Assembly (NCBI GenBank): GCA_965278995.1
Contig: OZ257136.1
Span: 4,960,001 to 5,024,000, forward strand
Length of the DNA stretch: 64,000 nucleotides
From: JADJYF01 sp965278995
GTDB taxonomy: Bacteria > Pseudomonadota > Gammaproteobacteria > Ga0077536
Reading direction: 5' to 3'
The notes below the pieces were generated by a model. The model made no database searches. It worked only from the letters and a program-made list of their open reading frames with translations, and was not told the DNA's origin. Numbering within the stretch: position 1 is the first letter of the stretch; the number at the start of each line of letters is the position of its first letter. Positions 7,425-17,081 of this stretch are shown here, one piece after another. Made by a program: the position numbers and the translations under genes.

Positions 7425-9089
7425 ATGGCGGCCAACCTTTCTCTGTCGAAGATTATCAAACAGAAAAGCATCACCATCGGCGAAGCGACCAAGCGCATCG
7501 CTGACCTCGGTTGGGCACCGTCGTATTTCGAAGAGATCCTGAAATATCCGACTGACTACAAGGTCGAGAAAGCGCCCAAGGATCCGATGAAGCAGGTGCT
7601 GCGTTCCTACTTCCCGATGCAGGAAGAAAAGGACAACCGGGTTTACGGTGCGCTCGATGCCGCGCTGCGCGGCAATATGTTCCGCAACGTCGAGCCGCGC
7701 TGGATCGAATGGCAGAAGTTGTTCCTTGCTATCATCCCGTTCCCGGAAATTTCTGCCGCACGTTCGATGGCCATCCAGTCGCAGATTGCACCCGGCGAGG
7801 ATCTGCGCACCGGCTACACGATGCAGATGATCGACGAGTTCCGCCACTCGACCATCCAGATGAACCTGAAAAAATGGTACATGGAGAACTATGTCGATCC
7901 GGCCGGTTTCGACATTACCGAGTCGGCCTTTGGCAAGTGCTACGCGACCACCATCGGTCGTCAGTTTGGCGAGGGCTTTATCACTGGCGATGCCGTGACG
8001 TCGACCAATATTTACCTGCAGGTGGTGGCCGAGACGGCTTTCACCAATACGCTGTTCGTCGCCATGCCGTCGGAAGCAGCGCGCAATGGCGACTATGCGC
8101 TGCCAACGATTTTCCTTTCCGTTCAATCGGACGAATCGCGTCACATCGGCAATGGTCATTCATTCCTGATGTCGATCGTGAAGGAGCCGGAGAATCTCGA
8201 ACTGATCGAGCGTGATTTGCGCTACGCATTCTGGCAGAACCACGCGATTGTCGATGCCGCTATCGGCACCATCATCGAATACGGTACGCAGGATCGTGAC
8301 AAGAACAAGGAATCCTACGCCGAACTCTGGCATCGGTGGATCTTCGACGATTACTACCGCACCTACATGCTGCCGCTCGAGAAGTACGGCGTGAAGATCC
8401 ATCACGATGATGTCGAGGCGGCCTGGAACCGTATCGTCAAGGGTAACTACGTCCACAAAGTCGCGCAGTTTTTCTCGTTCGGCTGGCCGGTCGCGTTCTG
8501 GCGCATCGACGGCATGGTCGAAAAGGATTTCGACTGGTTCGAGGCGAAGTACCCCGGTTGGTATAACGAGTTCGGTACCTACTGGGAGAATTACCGCAAG
8601 GCGAGCCTGCCCAACCAACCGCCGTTGATGTATCTCGATTCCGGCTATGTCTATCCGCACCGCTGCTGGAGCTGCAACGTCCCGGCACTGATCCGTGAAG
8701 AGTTCTGCGTCGACGAAGTCGACGGTGAGCTCTACACCTACTGTTCGGAAGTCTGTCGCTGGACGCACAAGGTTGCTTTTGCGGCCGAATATAACGGTCG
8801 TTCAACGCCAGCCATGGGCAGATTCAGCGGCCGTCGTCAGTGGGAAGAGTGCTACCACGGGTGGGACCTTGCCGATGTCGTCAAGGATCTTGGCTTCGTG
8901 CGCCCCGATGGCCGCACGGTGATCCAGCAACCGCATCTGCACTTCGACGACAGTAAGATGTGGACGCTCGATCACTTCCGTGGCCTGCCAGTACGCAGTC
9001 CTCTGCTCGATCTACGCGCGATGTCACCGGCTGATCGCGAGAAGCACATCGCCGACTATCGTGCCGGCTTCACCTGCAAGCCGATTTGA
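7425..9089 (+). CDS. mimA: Soluble di-iron monooxygenase, hydroxylase alpha subunit (MimA/PrmA group)
   Basis: This is the catalytic subunit that activates O2 at a carboxylate-bridged di-iron site and hydroxylates small alkanes, ketones or phenols. All six iron ligands are present with the spacing of methane monooxygenase: E108, E138, H141 (DEFRH), E203, E237, H240 (DESRH). A Cys cluster follows near the C-terminus (CWSC and YCSEVC), as in the propane and acetone/phenol enzymes. Length 554 residues is normal for the group. The ATG at 7425 has GAGG about ten bases upstream; an in-frame start at 7359 lacks one. The gene order alpha, reductase, beta, coupling protein and the overall sequence (IIPFPEISAAR, HSTIQMNLKK, NTLFVAMP) match the mycobacterial mimABCD / propane monooxygenase type rather than methane or toluene enzymes. 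The exact substrate is not readable. Confidence 0.95.
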   Translation: MAANLSLSKIIKQKSITIGEATKRIADLGWAPSYFEEILKYPTDYKVEKAPKDPMKQVLRSYFPMQEEKDNRVYGALDAALRGNMFRNVEPRWIEWQKLFLAIIPFPEISAARSMAIQSQIAPGEDLRTGYTMQMIDEFRHSTIQMNLKKWYMENYVDPAGFDITESAFGKCYATTIGRQFGEGFITGDAVTSTNIYLQVVAETAFTNTLFVAMPSEAARNGDYALPTIFLSVQSDESRHIGNGHSFLMSIVKEPENLELIERDLRYAFWQNHAIVDAAIGTIIEYGTQDRDKNKESYAELWHRWIFDDYYRTYMLPLEKYGVKIHHDDVEAAWNRIVKGNYVHKVAQFFSFGWPVAFWRIDGMVEKDFDWFEAKYPGWYNEFGTYWENYRKASLPNQPPLMYLDSGYVYPHRCWSCNVPALIREEFCVDEVDGELYTYCSEVCRWTHKVAFAAEYNGRSTPAMGRFSGRRQWEECYHGWDLADVVKDLGFVRPDGRTVIQQPHLHFDDSKMWTLDHFRGLPVRSPLLDLRAMSPADREKHIADYRAGFTCKPI

Positions 9090-9185
9090 TGCCTTGATCC
9101 AGCGCGGCTGTCGGCGTGAGCACCACGCTATCAGCCGCGCTGACGTACCAAACCTGAATCTTGACCGACATGGCAGTCGGAAACA

Positions 9186-10226
9186 GTGGCCCACAGTGCA
9201 ATGAGCTATTCGGTACGACTGGAACCCATCGGCGTCGACATGCTCGTCAACGAAGAAGAGACGGTTCTTCAGGCAGCCTTCCGTCAGGGCATTACGCTCA
9301 TGCACGGCTGCAAGGAGGGTCAGTGCTCTTCGTGCAAATCGGTGTTGCTGGACGGTGACGCCGAGCACGGCGATTTCTCGACTTTCGCACTTTCGGAATC
9401 CGAACAGCGCGACGGCAAGGTGCTGCTTTGCCGCCTCTACGCGCAGAGCGATCTGGAAATCGAACTCCTGAATTACGATGAGGAAATGCTGGCCAATTGG
9501 ATCCCGGCGCGGAATTTCACCGGTACCATCTCGGCCATCGACAGCCTGACGCACGATATCCGACGTTTCGACGTCACGCTCGACGAGCCGATGAATTTCC
9601 ATGCCGGTCAGTTTGCCGAGATCACGTTGACAGGCGGCGTCAAGCGCTCGTATTCGATGGCCAATCCGCCACAGGAAACGACAACGTTGTCGTTCATCAT
9701 CAAGATCTACCCGGAAGGCGCTTTTTCCGATCAGCTCGCGCACACTCTGGCAGTTGGCGATACGGTATCGCTCGAAGGGCCTTTCGGCACCAGCTTCCGA
9801 AACAAGAATCACCATGGCCCGACACTGCTGGTTGGCGGCGGCTCGGGCATGGCGCCGGTGTGGTCGATCCTGAATGACCTTGTCGCCAGCGGCAGCGAAC
9901 AGGCGGTGCGCCTGTATTACGGTGCGCGCTCGCGCAAGGATTTGTTCTATCTCGACGAAGTGGCGGCGCTCGGCGCGCAACTGCAGGACTTCGTTTTCGT
10001 GCCCGCGCTGTCGGATTCTGCGGCGGACGATGGCTGGAATGGCGCGAGCGGCTATATCCATGAAGTGCTGGCGCGCGACTTTGCCGGTGCCGCACGTGAC
10101 CGCACGCTCGAAGCCTACGTGTGCGGGCCGCCACCGATGGTCGACGCGGTCTTGCCGGTGCTGCAGAAAATCGGCGTGGACGCGGACAATATTCATCTCG
10201 ACAAATTCACGCCGGCGACCACCTGA
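9186..10226 (+). CDS. mimB: Di-iron monooxygenase reductase, [2Fe-2S]-FAD-NAD(P)H
   Basis: The 346-residue protein passes electrons from NAD(P)H through FAD and a plant-type [2Fe-2S] cluster to the hydroxylase. The ferredoxin domain (1-100) has C42, C47, C50 and C82 in the CxxxxCxxC...C pattern. The FAD site RSYSMANPP is near residue 158, the nicotinamide site GGGSGMAP near 218, and the C-terminal CGPPPMVDAVLP near 315. It starts as GTG at 9186 with a weak GGA-type site; ATG at 9201 (MSYSV) is a good alternative. It is second in the operon, 96 nt after the alpha subunit. Confidence 0.93.
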   Translation: MAHSAMSYSVRLEPIGVDMLVNEEETVLQAAFRQGITLMHGCKEGQCSSCKSVLLDGDAEHGDFSTFALSESEQRDGKVLLCRLYAQSDLEIELLNYDEEMLANWIPARNFTGTISAIDSLTHDIRRFDVTLDEPMNFHAGQFAEITLTGGVKRSYSMANPPQETTTLSFIIKIYPEGAFSDQLAHTLAVGDTVSLEGPFGTSFRNKNHHGPTLLVGGGSGMAPVWSILNDLVASGSEQAVRLYYGARSRKDLFYLDEVAALGAQLQDFVFVPALSDSAADDGWNGASGYIHEVLARDFAGAARDRTLEAYVCGPPPMVDAVLPVLQKIGVDADNIHLDKFTPATT

Positions 10227-10274
10227 CGACGGCGCGACCGATAAGAATCAGGCCAACGGCGCAGCGAGGGGAAC

Positions 10275-11342
10275 ATGAACGACAACGCACAGCAATCCGG
10301 TGCAGCGGGGAGCGCGACTTTCGCCGGCTCCGACAGCCGGCGCTATAGCTACTACGAGCCCGAAGGCAAACGTGCCACGCTTTATGAGGACGTCACCGTC
10401 GACGTGCAGCCGGATCCCGCCCGCCATCTGCTGCAAGGCTGGATCATGTCTTTTGCGGACGGCACGCCGTCCTACAGCGAGAAAGCGACCGCCGTGAAAA
10501 GTTCTGATTGGCACGTGTTCCGCGCACCTGACCAGGAATGGTCGCGGACCCACTACCAGCGCCAGAGCCATATCGAAAATACCATCAAGATGGTGGTCGA
10601 CAATGCCCGCAGCGATGGTGCGCCGGGGCGTTTCGACCAGGGCTGGGTCAGCGTGCTCGCCAACCAGTTCGGCGCGTTGAAGCATGCGGAGTTCGGTCTC
10701 GGTGTGGCGCTGATGAAAGCCCAGCGCGACGGCCTGACGCAGATGATCAACAACACCATACTGACCAATGCCTCGTACAAACTGCGCCTCGCCCAGGACA
10801 TCACGCTCTACCTCGGCGACATCGGCCTCGATATCACCCTCGACGGCGATGCCGGCAAGCAGATGTGGCTGCACGACCCGGCCTGGCAGGGCGCGCGTAA
10901 AGCTGTCGAGGCGATCCTCGCAGCGACCGATCACATCGAGATCTATTTTGCGGTCAACGTCGTGTTCGAGGCGCTGGTCGGTGAACTGTTCCGCAGCGGT
11001 TTCATCATGCGCGCGGGCCCTGTGCATAACGACTTCGTCACGCCGGCGGTGGTGTCGGCTGCAGCCAGTGATTATCGGCAGAACCTCGCGAATACGCTGA
11101 CGTTGATCGGTCTGTTGACAGGCGACGCGCAGCACGGCGCGGCCAACAAGAAGATCATGCAGGGCTGGCTCGCGACCTATGTGCCGCTCTGTACCCAGGC
11201 CGTCAATGACCTCAAGGGCATCTGGAACTTACAGGATAATGGCGACCTCGAGTTCGCAGTAGTCGCGGCCGAGACACGCGATCGCTTCAAGGACATCCTG
11301 GTCGCCGCGCAACTCAATCTTCCCCAGGGTATCGCCGTATGA
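10275..11342 (+). CDS. mimC: Di-iron monooxygenase, hydroxylase beta subunit
   Basis: The 355-residue protein belongs to the ferritin-like beta subunit family that dimerises with the alpha subunit but binds no iron. Visible family features include RRYSYYEPEGKRATLYEDVT near the N-terminus, HYQRQSHIENTI, and helices around GWVSVLANQFGALKHAEFGL and IYFAVNVVFEALVGELFRSG. GAGGGGA lies just upstream of the ATG. It is 48 nt downstream of the reductase and overlaps the next gene by four bases (ATGA), which points to translational coupling with the regulatory protein. Confidence 0.92.
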   Translation: MNDNAQQSGAAGSATFAGSDSRRYSYYEPEGKRATLYEDVTVDVQPDPARHLLQGWIMSFADGTPSYSEKATAVKSSDWHVFRAPDQEWSRTHYQRQSHIENTIKMVVDNARSDGAPGRFDQGWVSVLANQFGALKHAEFGLGVALMKAQRDGLTQMINNTILTNASYKLRLAQDITLYLGDIGLDITLDGDAGKQMWLHDPAWQGARKAVEAILAATDHIEIYFAVNVVFEALVGELFRSGFIMRAGPVHNDFVTPAVVSAAASDYRQNLANTLTLIGLLTGDAQHGAANKKIMQGWLATYVPLCTQAVNDLKGIWNLQDNGDLEFAVVAAETRDRFKDILVAAQLNLPQGIAV

Positions 11343-11677
11343 GCACGCAGACCTTCAGAGATCTCGATCGCAAGGACACGGTATCCCACCGGTGTGGCGT
11401 GACCATGAATGACAGCGCCGACGCGCGCGTCATCGCTGAAGTGATGCAGGAAAAACACGGCATCGAAGTGCTGCATTACCCAGCCATGATACGTCTCGAT
11501 ACGGACGGCAAGATGACCTTCGACATGGAAGAGCTGAGCGAGTCGCTGGGTCGTGCATTCACCGCCTATGACTTCGAGGTTGTCATGTCGACCCACTACG
11601 GTCGCATGGTGATGGTCGACGAGAATACCGTGGTGTTGTTCGGCGACATGGAAGAAGCGCGCAAGTACGAAGAGTAG
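11339..11677 (+). CDS. mimD: Di-iron monooxygenase coupling/effector protein (MmoB/DmpM family)
   Basis: This 112-residue cofactor-free protein docks on the hydroxylase and tunes substrate access and electron transfer. The SHRCGVTMNDSADARVIAEV segment and the later YDFEVVMSTHYGRMVMVDE strand fit the MmoB/DmpM fold. Size and position (last of four) are those of the group. Its ATG overlaps the stop of the beta subunit. Confidence 0.92.
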   Translation: MSTQTFRDLDRKDTVSHRCGVTMNDSADARVIAEVMQEKHGIEVLHYPAMIRLDTDGKMTFDMEELSESLGRAFTAYDFEVVMSTHYGRMVMVDENTVVLFGDMEEARKYEE

Positions 11678-11875
11678 AGCGTGCTCGCAGGTCGGGCTGC
11701 AGAAGGTTAATTGCAGTTTCCTGGCCAACCGGCACCTGTTTCGTTCCCCCGTACTCCAACGTCAACAAGGCGCGGGTCGCAAGCCCGGCCATCGCATGGC
11801 GATGGGCGGAATGATGGATGATTCCCCGTTTTAACATGCCGCGGACTTCGCAGTGCGGCGGAAAGGAAATGCACG

Positions 11876-13510
11876 ATGCCCAAAATGATGCTGTTTGATG
11901 CTGACGCGCGTGCTGCACTGGGTCGTGGTGTCGAAGCGCTGACGCGAGCCGTGCAGTGCACGCTGGGCCCCAAGGGCGGTAATGCCATCATCGATGTGCC
12001 GATAGGCACGCCGATTGTGTCGCGTGATGGCGTCAGTATCGCCGCCGAAATAGAGCTTGAGGACCGCTTCGAGAACATGGGTGCACAGGTCGTGCGCGAA
12101 GTCTCAAAGAAAACCAATGAAGTTGCCGGCGACGGGACGACGACGGCCACGGTGCTGGCCAACGCGCTGATTCAGGAAGGTTTCAAGTCGCTGGCTGGCG
12201 AGATATCGGCTTTCGATCTCGTCAATGGCATGAATCTCGCTGTGACCGCCGTGGTCGATGTACTCAAGGCGTCGGCGACGCCGGTTGCCGAGATCGACGG
12301 TGCGGCGGCTTCGGTCGCGGTCATTGCCGCCAATGACGACGTCACGGGTCGGATGGTCGCGGACGCTCTGGCTACGGTCGGGCCGACCGGTATCGTCACG
12401 GTCGATATCGGTCTCACTGTCGACACCACGCTCGAAGTGGTGGAGGGCGCCTCTTACGAGCGCGGCTACGTCTCGCATCATATGGTCAACGACATCGACA
12501 GTATGGAGGCGCATCTCAACGACGCGCTGGTGCTGCTCACCAACCACGGTGTGCGTGATGCAGTTGACGTTGCCAAGCTGCGTGCACTGTCGGCGGAAGC
12601 GCGCAAGCCGTTGCTGGTGATTGCCGATGAGTATTCCAGTCAGGCGGTCGCGGCTCTGCTCGATGGGCATGCCGGCCACGATATCGTCGCCGTACATCCG
12701 CCGGAATACGGCAAGTGGCGCCAGGCGATGCTCGAAGATATGGCGATCATGACCGGTGGCCGGGTGTTCGTGAAGGAACTCGGCGGCCACTACCGCGATG
12801 CCAGCGTGGCCGATCTCGGTCGTGCTCAGCGCATTGTGGTCTCGGCCAATTCCACCGTCATCTCGGGCGGCGGTGGCGACCCTGATCAGATCCGCGCCCG
12901 ACTGGAACAGATCCGACGTCAATTTGCTGCCAACGAAGTGTTGATTGAACAGGACAAGTTCGCCGAACGGCTGGCCAAACTGTCCGGCGGTATTGCCATC
13001 ATCCACGCGGGTGGCGCGACGCCGGTCGAGCAGAAGCGCCGCGCGCAGATGATTGAGGATGCCCTGAACGCGACCCGTGCCGCAATCCAGGAAGGTGTCG
13101 TCCCAGGCGGCGGCACAGCCCTGATCCGGGCGCTGCCGGCAGTGGATAGCGTGATCGCTACATTGCATGGAGCCGATCGCGAAGGGGCCGAAGTCGTCAA
13201 ACGCGCTTTGACCCGCCCGCTTGCCATCATCGCGCGCAACAGCGGCGTCGATCCGGTCGCAGTCATTGCCAGAGTCATGGCGGCACACGGCAGCACCGGC
13301 TACAACGCTCGCACGGCGGAACTTGTCGACATGCTGAAGGCCGGTGTCATCGATCCGGTCAAAGTCACCTACACGGCGCTGCAGAATGCGGTCTCGGTAG
13401 CCGCCCTGATCCTCACCGCGCAGACGCTCATCGCCGACATTCCAGATGACGCTGATCCGACTGCTGGCCGGGCGCGCGGCGGCGGCGCTGAAAAGTACGG
13501 CATGCAATAG
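11876..13510 (+). CDS. groEL: Divergent GroEL-type chaperonin linked to the di-iron monooxygenase
   Basis: The 544-residue protein has the GroEL signatures GPKGGNAIID, the ATP site GDGTTTATVLANAL and the late EDALNATRAA...GVVPGGGTALIR segment. The end lacks the usual Gly-Gly-Met tail and instead reads GRARGGGAEKYGMQ. No groES lies beside it, so it is probably not the housekeeping copy. In Mycobacterium the chaperonin-like MimG is needed for production of MimA, and this gene sits in the same position, 200 nt after the coupling protein, so a dedicated folding role is inferred. AAGGAA precedes the ATG. Confidence 0.9.
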   Translation: MPKMMLFDADARAALGRGVEALTRAVQCTLGPKGGNAIIDVPIGTPIVSRDGVSIAAEIELEDRFENMGAQVVREVSKKTNEVAGDGTTTATVLANALIQEGFKSLAGEISAFDLVNGMNLAVTAVVDVLKASATPVAEIDGAAASVAVIAANDDVTGRMVADALATVGPTGIVTVDIGLTVDTTLEVVEGASYERGYVSHHMVNDIDSMEAHLNDALVLLTNHGVRDAVDVAKLRALSAEARKPLLVIADEYSSQAVAALLDGHAGHDIVAVHPPEYGKWRQAMLEDMAIMTGGRVFVKELGGHYRDASVADLGRAQRIVVSANSTVISGGGGDPDQIRARLEQIRRQFAANEVLIEQDKFAERLAKLSGGIAIIHAGGATPVEQKRRAQMIEDALNATRAAIQEGVVPGGGTALIRALPAVDSVIATLHGADREGAEVVKRALTRPLAIIARNSGVDPVAVIARVMAAHGSTGYNARTAELVDMLKAGVIDPVKVTYTALQNAVSVAALILTAQTLIADIPDDADPTAGRARGGGAEKYGMQ

Positions 13511-13531
13511 CGCGCGCAGTTCACTCTCGCG

Positions 13532-14887
13532 ATGACTGCCCAACACGCACCCATGAGCGATCACGACGGCTGGCGCTATCCGCGCAAGACCAACACGCTG
13601 CCGGAGGTATACCGCTCGATCACCGTACCGCGCACGGCCGGCATCGCGCGACGCATGCTGGCTTTTGCGGGCCCCGGCTATCTGGTCGCGGTTGGCTACA
13701 TGGATCCCGGCAATTGGGCGACCGCCATCGCCGGTGGCTCAGCTTTCGGGTATACGCTGCTGTCGATAGTCATGCTCGCCAATCTGATGGCGATTGTGCT
13801 GCAGTCGCTCTCGGCGCGACTTGGCATCGCTTCGGGCCGCGATCTCGCGCAGGCCTGCCGCGATCACTATTCGCCACCGGTCTCGTTCATGTTGTGGTTG
13901 CTGGCAGAGCTCGCGGTCTGCGCAACCGATCTCGCGGAAATTATCGGCACTGCCATCGCGCTCAACCTGCTGTTCGATATTCCGCTCATTGTCGGTGTGG
14001 TGCTGACCGTCGCCGATGTGCTGCTCATTCTGCTGCTGCAGGCGCGCGGTTTCCGATATATGGAAGCGCTGATCGTCTCGCTCATGCTGGTGATCGGCGG
14101 CTGTCTGGGTTACGAAGTGCTGCTGTCGTCACCGGTATGGTCAGACGTCATGGCGGGCTTTGTGCCATCGATGGAGCTGGTCAACAATCCGGAGATGCTC
14201 TACATCGCAATCGGCATTCTTGGCGCGACCGTGATGCCGCACAACCTCTATCTTCATTCGGCGCTGGTGCAGACCCGTGATTTCGATGTCGATGTCGAAG
14301 GCCGACGCCTGGCGGTGCGGTACGCGACCATCGATTCGACACTCGCGTTGTTGATTGCGCTGTTCATCAACGCCGCCATACTGATTGTCGCCGCCGCCGC
14401 TTTTCACACTCACGGCCAGACCGGGATCACCGAGATCCAGGATGCACATCGCATGCTGACCCCTTTGCTTGGCGCGGCGTCGGCGAGCGTACTGTTCGCG
14501 ATCGCATTGCTCGCCTCGGGACAGAATTCCACTATCACCGGCACGCTGACCGGGCAGATAGTGATGGAGGGGTTTCTCGACATCCGCCTGCGACCCTGGA
14601 TGCGGCGGCTCCTGACCCGACTGATAGCAGTGGTACCGGCGGTACTGGTGACCCTGCACTATGGCGCATCGGGTACCGCACAACTGCTGGTATTGTCGCA
14701 GGTGATCTTAAGCCTGCAGTTGCCGTTTGCGGTGATTCCGCTCGTCAAATTCACCAGTGACCGGACCAAGATGGGCGCACTGGTCAGTCCGCGCTGGTTG
14801 ACTGCTGTCGCGTGGGCACTGACTGCAATCATCATCGCGCTCAACCTGAAGGTGATCAGCGATTCGCTGCGTGCGTTTTTCGCCTGA
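13532..14887 (+). CDS. mntH: Nramp-family divalent metal (Mn2+/Fe2+) importer
   Basis: The 451-residue protein is a polytopic membrane protein of about 11 helices. The metal-binding residues known from Nramp structures are present: D58 and N61 in MDPGNW (helix 1) and M235 in MPHNLY (helix 6). These carriers couple proton flux to uptake of Mn2+ or Fe2+. It begins 21 nt after the chaperonin, in the same direction, so it is probably co-transcribed with the monooxygenase operon; supplying iron to the di-iron enzyme is a reasonable inference. The ribosome site is weak; ATG at 13553 is an alternative start. Confidence 0.88.
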   Translation: MTAQHAPMSDHDGWRYPRKTNTLPEVYRSITVPRTAGIARRMLAFAGPGYLVAVGYMDPGNWATAIAGGSAFGYTLLSIVMLANLMAIVLQSLSARLGIASGRDLAQACRDHYSPPVSFMLWLLAELAVCATDLAEIIGTAIALNLLFDIPLIVGVVLTVADVLLILLLQARGFRYMEALIVSLMLVIGGCLGYEVLLSSPVWSDVMAGFVPSMELVNNPEMLYIAIGILGATVMPHNLYLHSALVQTRDFDVDVEGRRLAVRYATIDSTLALLIALFINAAILIVAAAAFHTHGQTGITEIQDAHRMLTPLLGAASASVLFAIALLASGQNSTITGTLTGQIVMEGFLDIRLRPWMRRLLTRLIAVVPAVLVTLHYGASGTAQLLVLSQVILSLQLPFAVIPLVKFTSDRTKMGALVSPRWLTAVAWALTAIIIALNLKVISDSLRAFFA

Positions 14888-14917
14888 CGCGCTGTCATTA
14901 CTTTGCGGGAGAACACA

Positions 14918-15970
14918 ATGAGCATCGCCAACGAATTCTATTCGCAGCAGAATCATGGCCCGTTCGAGTATTTCGAATTGGGGGATTTCTCTCTCGAACA
15001 TGGCGGCATCGTTCCTGCTTGCCGGCTGGCTTACACGACGTTGGGCACGCTCAACGCCCGCAAGGACAACGCAATCCTGTTCCCGCACATGTTCTCGGGT
15101 ACGAGCAAGCACATGCAAATGTATGTCGGCACGGATCTGGCTATCGACCCCGCGCGCTATTTCATCGTACTGCCCAACATGTTCGGGAATGGATTGTCCA
15201 GTTCCCCGCATAATTCGCCCGCACCGATCGCCATGGCCGAATTTCCGCGAGTTACCATCGGCGATGATGTGCGCGCTCAGCATCGCCTGTTGACTGAGAA
15301 ATTCGGGATCGAACGACTCGAGCTGGTAGTGGGATGGTCGATGGGTGCGCAGCAGGCTTTCGAATGGGCAGTGCGTTATCCGGCGATGGTCCGGCGCGCA
15401 GCGCCGATAGGCGGGACGGCGCGCGGTACCGCGCACAATCATCTTTTTGTTGCCAATGCGATGGAGATGATCAAATCCGATCCGGCCTGGGCCGGTGGAC
15501 GTTACACACAGCCACATGCGGTCAGCGCCGGATTGCGACTGCTCGGTCATTTTTTCGCGCAGTCAGGGCTCTCGAAGGAGTTCTATGCGCACGAAGCGTG
15601 GCGACAGATCGGGTTCAACAGTCTGGATGAATTCATGGCAGGATTCTGGGAGGCATGGTTTGCGCCCATGGATCCCAATGCCCTGCTGTGTCTGTTGAAG
15701 AAATGGCAGCTTGCCGACGTCGCCCGCCATACTGCGGGTGACCTGAATGCGGCGCTAGCGCGCATTACCGCCGTGGTATTCAACATGCCTTTCGCGCAGG
15801 ACATGATGTTCACGCTTGACGAATGTCGCACCGAGCACGAGATGACGCCGCGCAGCACGTTCAAGCCGATAGCCACGCCGTGGGGCCATTTCGGCATGCT
15901 GGGCCTGGCGCCGCAGGACAAACACGTCATCGATCGCACACTCGCTGAATTGCTGGCAATCGAGCCTTGA
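14918..15970 (+). CDS. Alpha/beta-hydrolase of the homoserine O-acetyltransferase (MetX)-like family
   Basis: The 350-residue protein has the MetX-like nucleophile elbow GWSMG (S141), the preceding NMFGNGLSSSP loop, an Asp in AQDMMF and the final His in WGHFGM, so a Ser-Asp-His triad is complete. GGGAGA stands eight bases upstream of ATG 14918. True MetX acetylates homoserine, but many relatives in catabolic clusters are esterases or acyltransferases. The operon setting after the monooxygenase and Nramp genes suggests a catabolic hydrolase, not methionine synthesis. A paralogue with the same loop is at 36542-37576. Confidence 0.78.
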   Translation: MSIANEFYSQQNHGPFEYFELGDFSLEHGGIVPACRLAYTTLGTLNARKDNAILFPHMFSGTSKHMQMYVGTDLAIDPARYFIVLPNMFGNGLSSSPHNSPAPIAMAEFPRVTIGDDVRAQHRLLTEKFGIERLELVVGWSMGAQQAFEWAVRYPAMVRRAAPIGGTARGTAHNHLFVANAMEMIKSDPAWAGGRYTQPHAVSAGLRLLGHFFAQSGLSKEFYAHEAWRQIGFNSLDEFMAGFWEAWFAPMDPNALLCLLKKWQLADVARHTAGDLNAALARITAVVFNMPFAQDMMFTLDECRTEHEMTPRSTFKPIATPWGHFGMLGLAPQDKHVIDRTLAELLAIEP

Positions 15971-16045
15971 TTTCGCGCATGCAGACTTGACTGCGGGCAG
16001 ATAATCAGCCAGCAATGGACAGGACTAACGAGGGGTAAACAGATC

Positions 16046-17065
16046 GTGCTCTCAATCAGCCGTCGGGACATTCTCCGCGGGCTCCTCGCGACGGCATTAC
16101 CGATGGGCCCGCTGTCCTGTGCGACTAAAACTCCTGACAAGCTTCAGGTTGGCGGCCTGCCTGTGACCTGCAATCTGACCTTGCCTGTCGCCTGCCAGGC
16201 GCGTGCTCAAGCCAATCTCGCAAATCGCGATGGCAAAGGCTTCGCGTACGAGTTCAGCAAATACAACGGCTGGCCGGAAATCAAGGAATCGCTCATGGCT
16301 GGCCGCATTCAGGCCGCCTACATGCTGGCGCCAATGGTGATGGATCTGGCCGACAGTCGTATCCCAGTCAAAATTGTTTCTCTGGGGCATAGGTCCGGCG
16401 CAGTGATCATGGTACGTACCGATTCCCCTTATCAGCATTTCAAGCAACTCACTGACAAGCGGATTGCCATTCCCAGCCGCTTTGCGGTCGATTTTCTGTT
16501 TCTGCGCAAGATGCTGGCACAGGAAGCCATGACGCCCAAGGACATCGAGATCATCGAGATGCCGCCACCGGACATGCCGGCAGCACTTTATGCAAATGCT
16601 GTGGATGCCTATTGCACCGGCGAGCCATTTGGCGCTGCTGCGCAAAGTGCCGGTTATGCGCGGCCGCTCCGTATGACCCGGAACGAGTGGCGCAATTACA
16701 TCTGCTGTGTGCTGACAGTGCGCGAAGAACTGATTGCAGAGAACCGCGAGCTCGTTCAGGACCTCGTCAACCATGTACTCGGTGCGGGTGCCTGGTTGGA
16801 CGAACGGCAGGCCAATCGCAATACAGCCGTGACTATCGCTGCCGGTCGAGAGTTTTTTAACCAGGATCCGAACATCATTCAGTTTGTCATGGAGAATCCA
16901 ACAGACCGCGTAACTTACGGCGATTTGCGCATGATTCGAGCAGAGTTCGACGAACTCATGCAACTGTCGATCGATGCCGGTACCATCAAGCACCCCATTA
17001 CTTATGAGACTTACGTGGATGAGAGCTTTACGCAGCAGGCCACACCCGCTGTCATTGGGCTTTAG
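16046..17065 (+). CDS. ABC transporter substrate-binding lipoprotein, NitT/TauT (NrtA/SsuA) type
   Basis: The 339-residue protein starts at GTG with GAGGGG upstream. It has a twin-Arg-like start (SRRDILRGLL) and a possible lipobox ending at C23 (GPLSC). The periplasmic binding fold includes YNGWPEIKESLMAGRIQAAYML and DAYCTGEPF, typical of the nitrate/taurine/bicarbonate-binding NMT1-like family. Permease and ATPase follow, but two other genes (Sco and cupredoxin) lie between them. The ligand is unknown; the Sco/cupredoxin company suggests copper or a copper complex, which is inference only. Confidence 0.85.
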   Translation: MLSISRRDILRGLLATALPMGPLSCATKTPDKLQVGGLPVTCNLTLPVACQARAQANLANRDGKGFAYEFSKYNGWPEIKESLMAGRIQAAYMLAPMVMDLADSRIPVKIVSLGHRSGAVIMVRTDSPYQHFKQLTDKRIAIPSRFAVDFLFLRKMLAQEAMTPKDIEIIEMPPPDMPAALYANAVDAYCTGEPFGAAAQSAGYARPLRMTRNEWRNYICCVLTVREELIAENRELVQDLVNHVLGAGAWLDERQANRNTAVTIAAGREFFNQDPNIIQFVMENPTDRVTYGDLRMIRAEFDELMQLSIDAGTIKHPITYETYVDESFTQQATPAVIGL

Positions 17066-17081
17066 CGGCGATTCGCGTCGC

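Noticed and set aside
12104..13564. A 486-codon minus-strand open frame
   Set aside because: It is opposite the chaperonin gene and has no motif or ribosome site.
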